From Petrosia ficiformis (Eukaryota; Porifera; Demospongiae; Haplosclerida; Petrosiidae): a stretch of DNA of 64,000 nucleotides. This document shows, in pieces, positions 62,862-64,000 of this stretch. The stretch covers positions 1,581,001 through 1,645,000 of the forward strand of contig OX345652.1 in assembly GCA_947044365.1 (NCBI GenBank). The letters are read 5' to 3'. Below the pieces are notes generated by a model. The model worked only from the letters and a program-made list of their open reading frames with translations. It searched no databases and was not told the origin of the DNA. How positions within the stretch are numbered: position 1 is the stretch's first letter; every line of letters begins with the position of its first letter. Position numbers and translations under genes: made by a program.

Positions 62862-63724
62862 CTAATTATATATATATTTATTATTATATAACATTATGCA
62901 TTACATAGCTATTGTTTGTATAATGAAAGTGATATCACCTGTATAGAATTCGTATAATGAAATTCATTGAATAATTCCAGAGTTTACCTACTCCATTTTA
63001 ATCTAATAATTATTGGATAGTGAATCATTATTAATTACAAAAAGGACCACCTTTATTGTCTTTGCTAACCTCAATAATTGACTTTCAATTACCATTCTTA
63101 CTGTATCAACCACGGTTAAAGGATTAGAATGTATACTATATTGAAAATACAAACTTGTGTTTGACATACTATCTTAGTCTCAGGTAGCCAGACCAGACCT
63201 AACCTAACATACTACAAAGCAGCCCATTGTATTAGTGTTTGTCAAAAGCCTGACAAAACTGGTAATTGAATTCATAACTGCATGCAATAAAGATGGCTCA
63301 TTATAATTATGATTATTATTAGTAGCAGTATGTTATCCCACAACCAATCTGGTAAACTACATATATAATATATAATTATGTATATATATTATATAGATAC
63401 ATGTATGTATCCTACAGGTACAAGTATACAGCAGCAGCATACTAATTGATTATGGATGCAAAGGTGTGTAACGTATCATGATTACTTATCTTCAGTGCAT
63501 GTCATAGCATGGTATCTTTCCTAGCCTTGCAAAAGGAAACCAGAGTCTTGTTGATCATTTTACATATTTGTTCCCATTAAGCAATCGGCCACATGTTTTA
63601 GTATGCAATTACCATCACCTGTAAACTGTGAATATCATTAAAATAACCTGTGGAAAATGGAGATCAAGAAGCTAGGAAGCCTATATTTCTAATACTTTAG
63701 AGCACTCACTCAGTAATTCGTTGT
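61345..63724. other. No gene recognised; microsatellites
   Basis: AT-rich sequence with a (TA)n run at about 62822-62855. The 67-codon frame at 62176-62379 has no recognised motif. Nothing on either strand looks like an exon of the families found elsewhere in the window. Confidence 0.4.
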
Positions 63725-63836
63725 TAGTCTGCCCATCTTCTTAGAGAACATTAGTTTTGCATTAGATTTAAAATTAACAACGACTTACTGTAAATCTAAT
63801 GCAAAACTAATGTTCTCCAAGAAGATGGGCAGACTA
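63725..63836. repeat. 46-bp near-perfect hairpin
   Basis: The arms 63725-63770 (TAGTCTGCCCATCTTCTTAG...) and 63791-63836 are inverted with a single mismatch and a 20-bp loop. No relative was noticed elsewhere in the window. Confidence 0.85.
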
Positions 63837-64000
63837 TGATCTCAGGAACATTTAATGAGATTCAGTTGTATCTTGACATATTGTACATGTAGATTTGCTT
63901 AAAACTATTCTGTTGTATATTTGTACTGTTAGAGAATAAAACCACGAGCTTTGTTAGTAATAATTATAATTATTATATATTATCATTATAAAGTCATGAC

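Noticed and set aside
1..64000. CRISPR array, operons or other prokaryotic systems
   Set aside because: Spliced genes and animal domain combinations throughout; the only regular array is a satellite without spacers.

Overview
This is AT-rich animal nuclear DNA: split genes with canonical GT/AG junctions and short exons, animal-type domain architectures, and a dense load of small DNA transposons, foldback hairpins and (TA)n tracts. The gene set (ankyrin-ROC-COR-Death proteins, an MFSD8/CLN7-like transporter, a ZCCHC10-like zinc-knuckle relic) and compact introns fit an early-branching metazoan. A demosponge such as Amphimedon is my best guess, by inference and not by any database match.

Layout. 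0.7-2.7 kb (minus): first three exons of an MFSD8-like lysosomal transporter running off the left edge. 4.0-6.3 kb (minus): paralog A of an unrecognised five-exon family of about 236 residues. 6.5-12.6 kb: duplicated and decayed pieces of a ZCCHC10-like gene, with a 5'-truncated LINE and a 58-bp perfect inverted repeat between them. 13-21 kb: transposon relics, a 143-bp satellite of about eight copies, and a dead pogo/Tigger transposase. 21.1-27.1 kb and 33.2-41.7 kb: two copies of a segmental duplication, each carrying one ANK-ROC-COR-Death gene (11 versus 28 ankyrin repeats). 28-29.3 kb: a broken Crypton/QRICH1-like fragment and a possible minus-strand exon. 42.7-49.5 kb: a pseudogene fragment followed by a nine-exon FAD-linked aldonolactone-oxidase-family gene. 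50-52.4 kb: piggyBac-type and other MITEs. 52.8-58.3 kb (minus): paralogs B (frameshifted) and C (intact) of the unknown family. 58.4-64 kb: essentially gene-free, with a few small inverted-repeat elements.

How it works together. The two ANK-ROCO-Death proteins look like intracellular sensor/scaffold proteins: an ankyrin array for binding, a ROC GTPase with COR, and a Death domain for homotypic signalling. They resemble DAPK1 without its kinase. Their ankyrin arrays have changed size rapidly by unequal exchange. The unknown A/B/C family shares exon phases, protein motifs and a promoter-proximal CTAAAAATAG/TGACGT module, so it is a real gene family, and it is the least explained part of the window. 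No operon-like logic, CRISPR array or confident RNA gene was seen.
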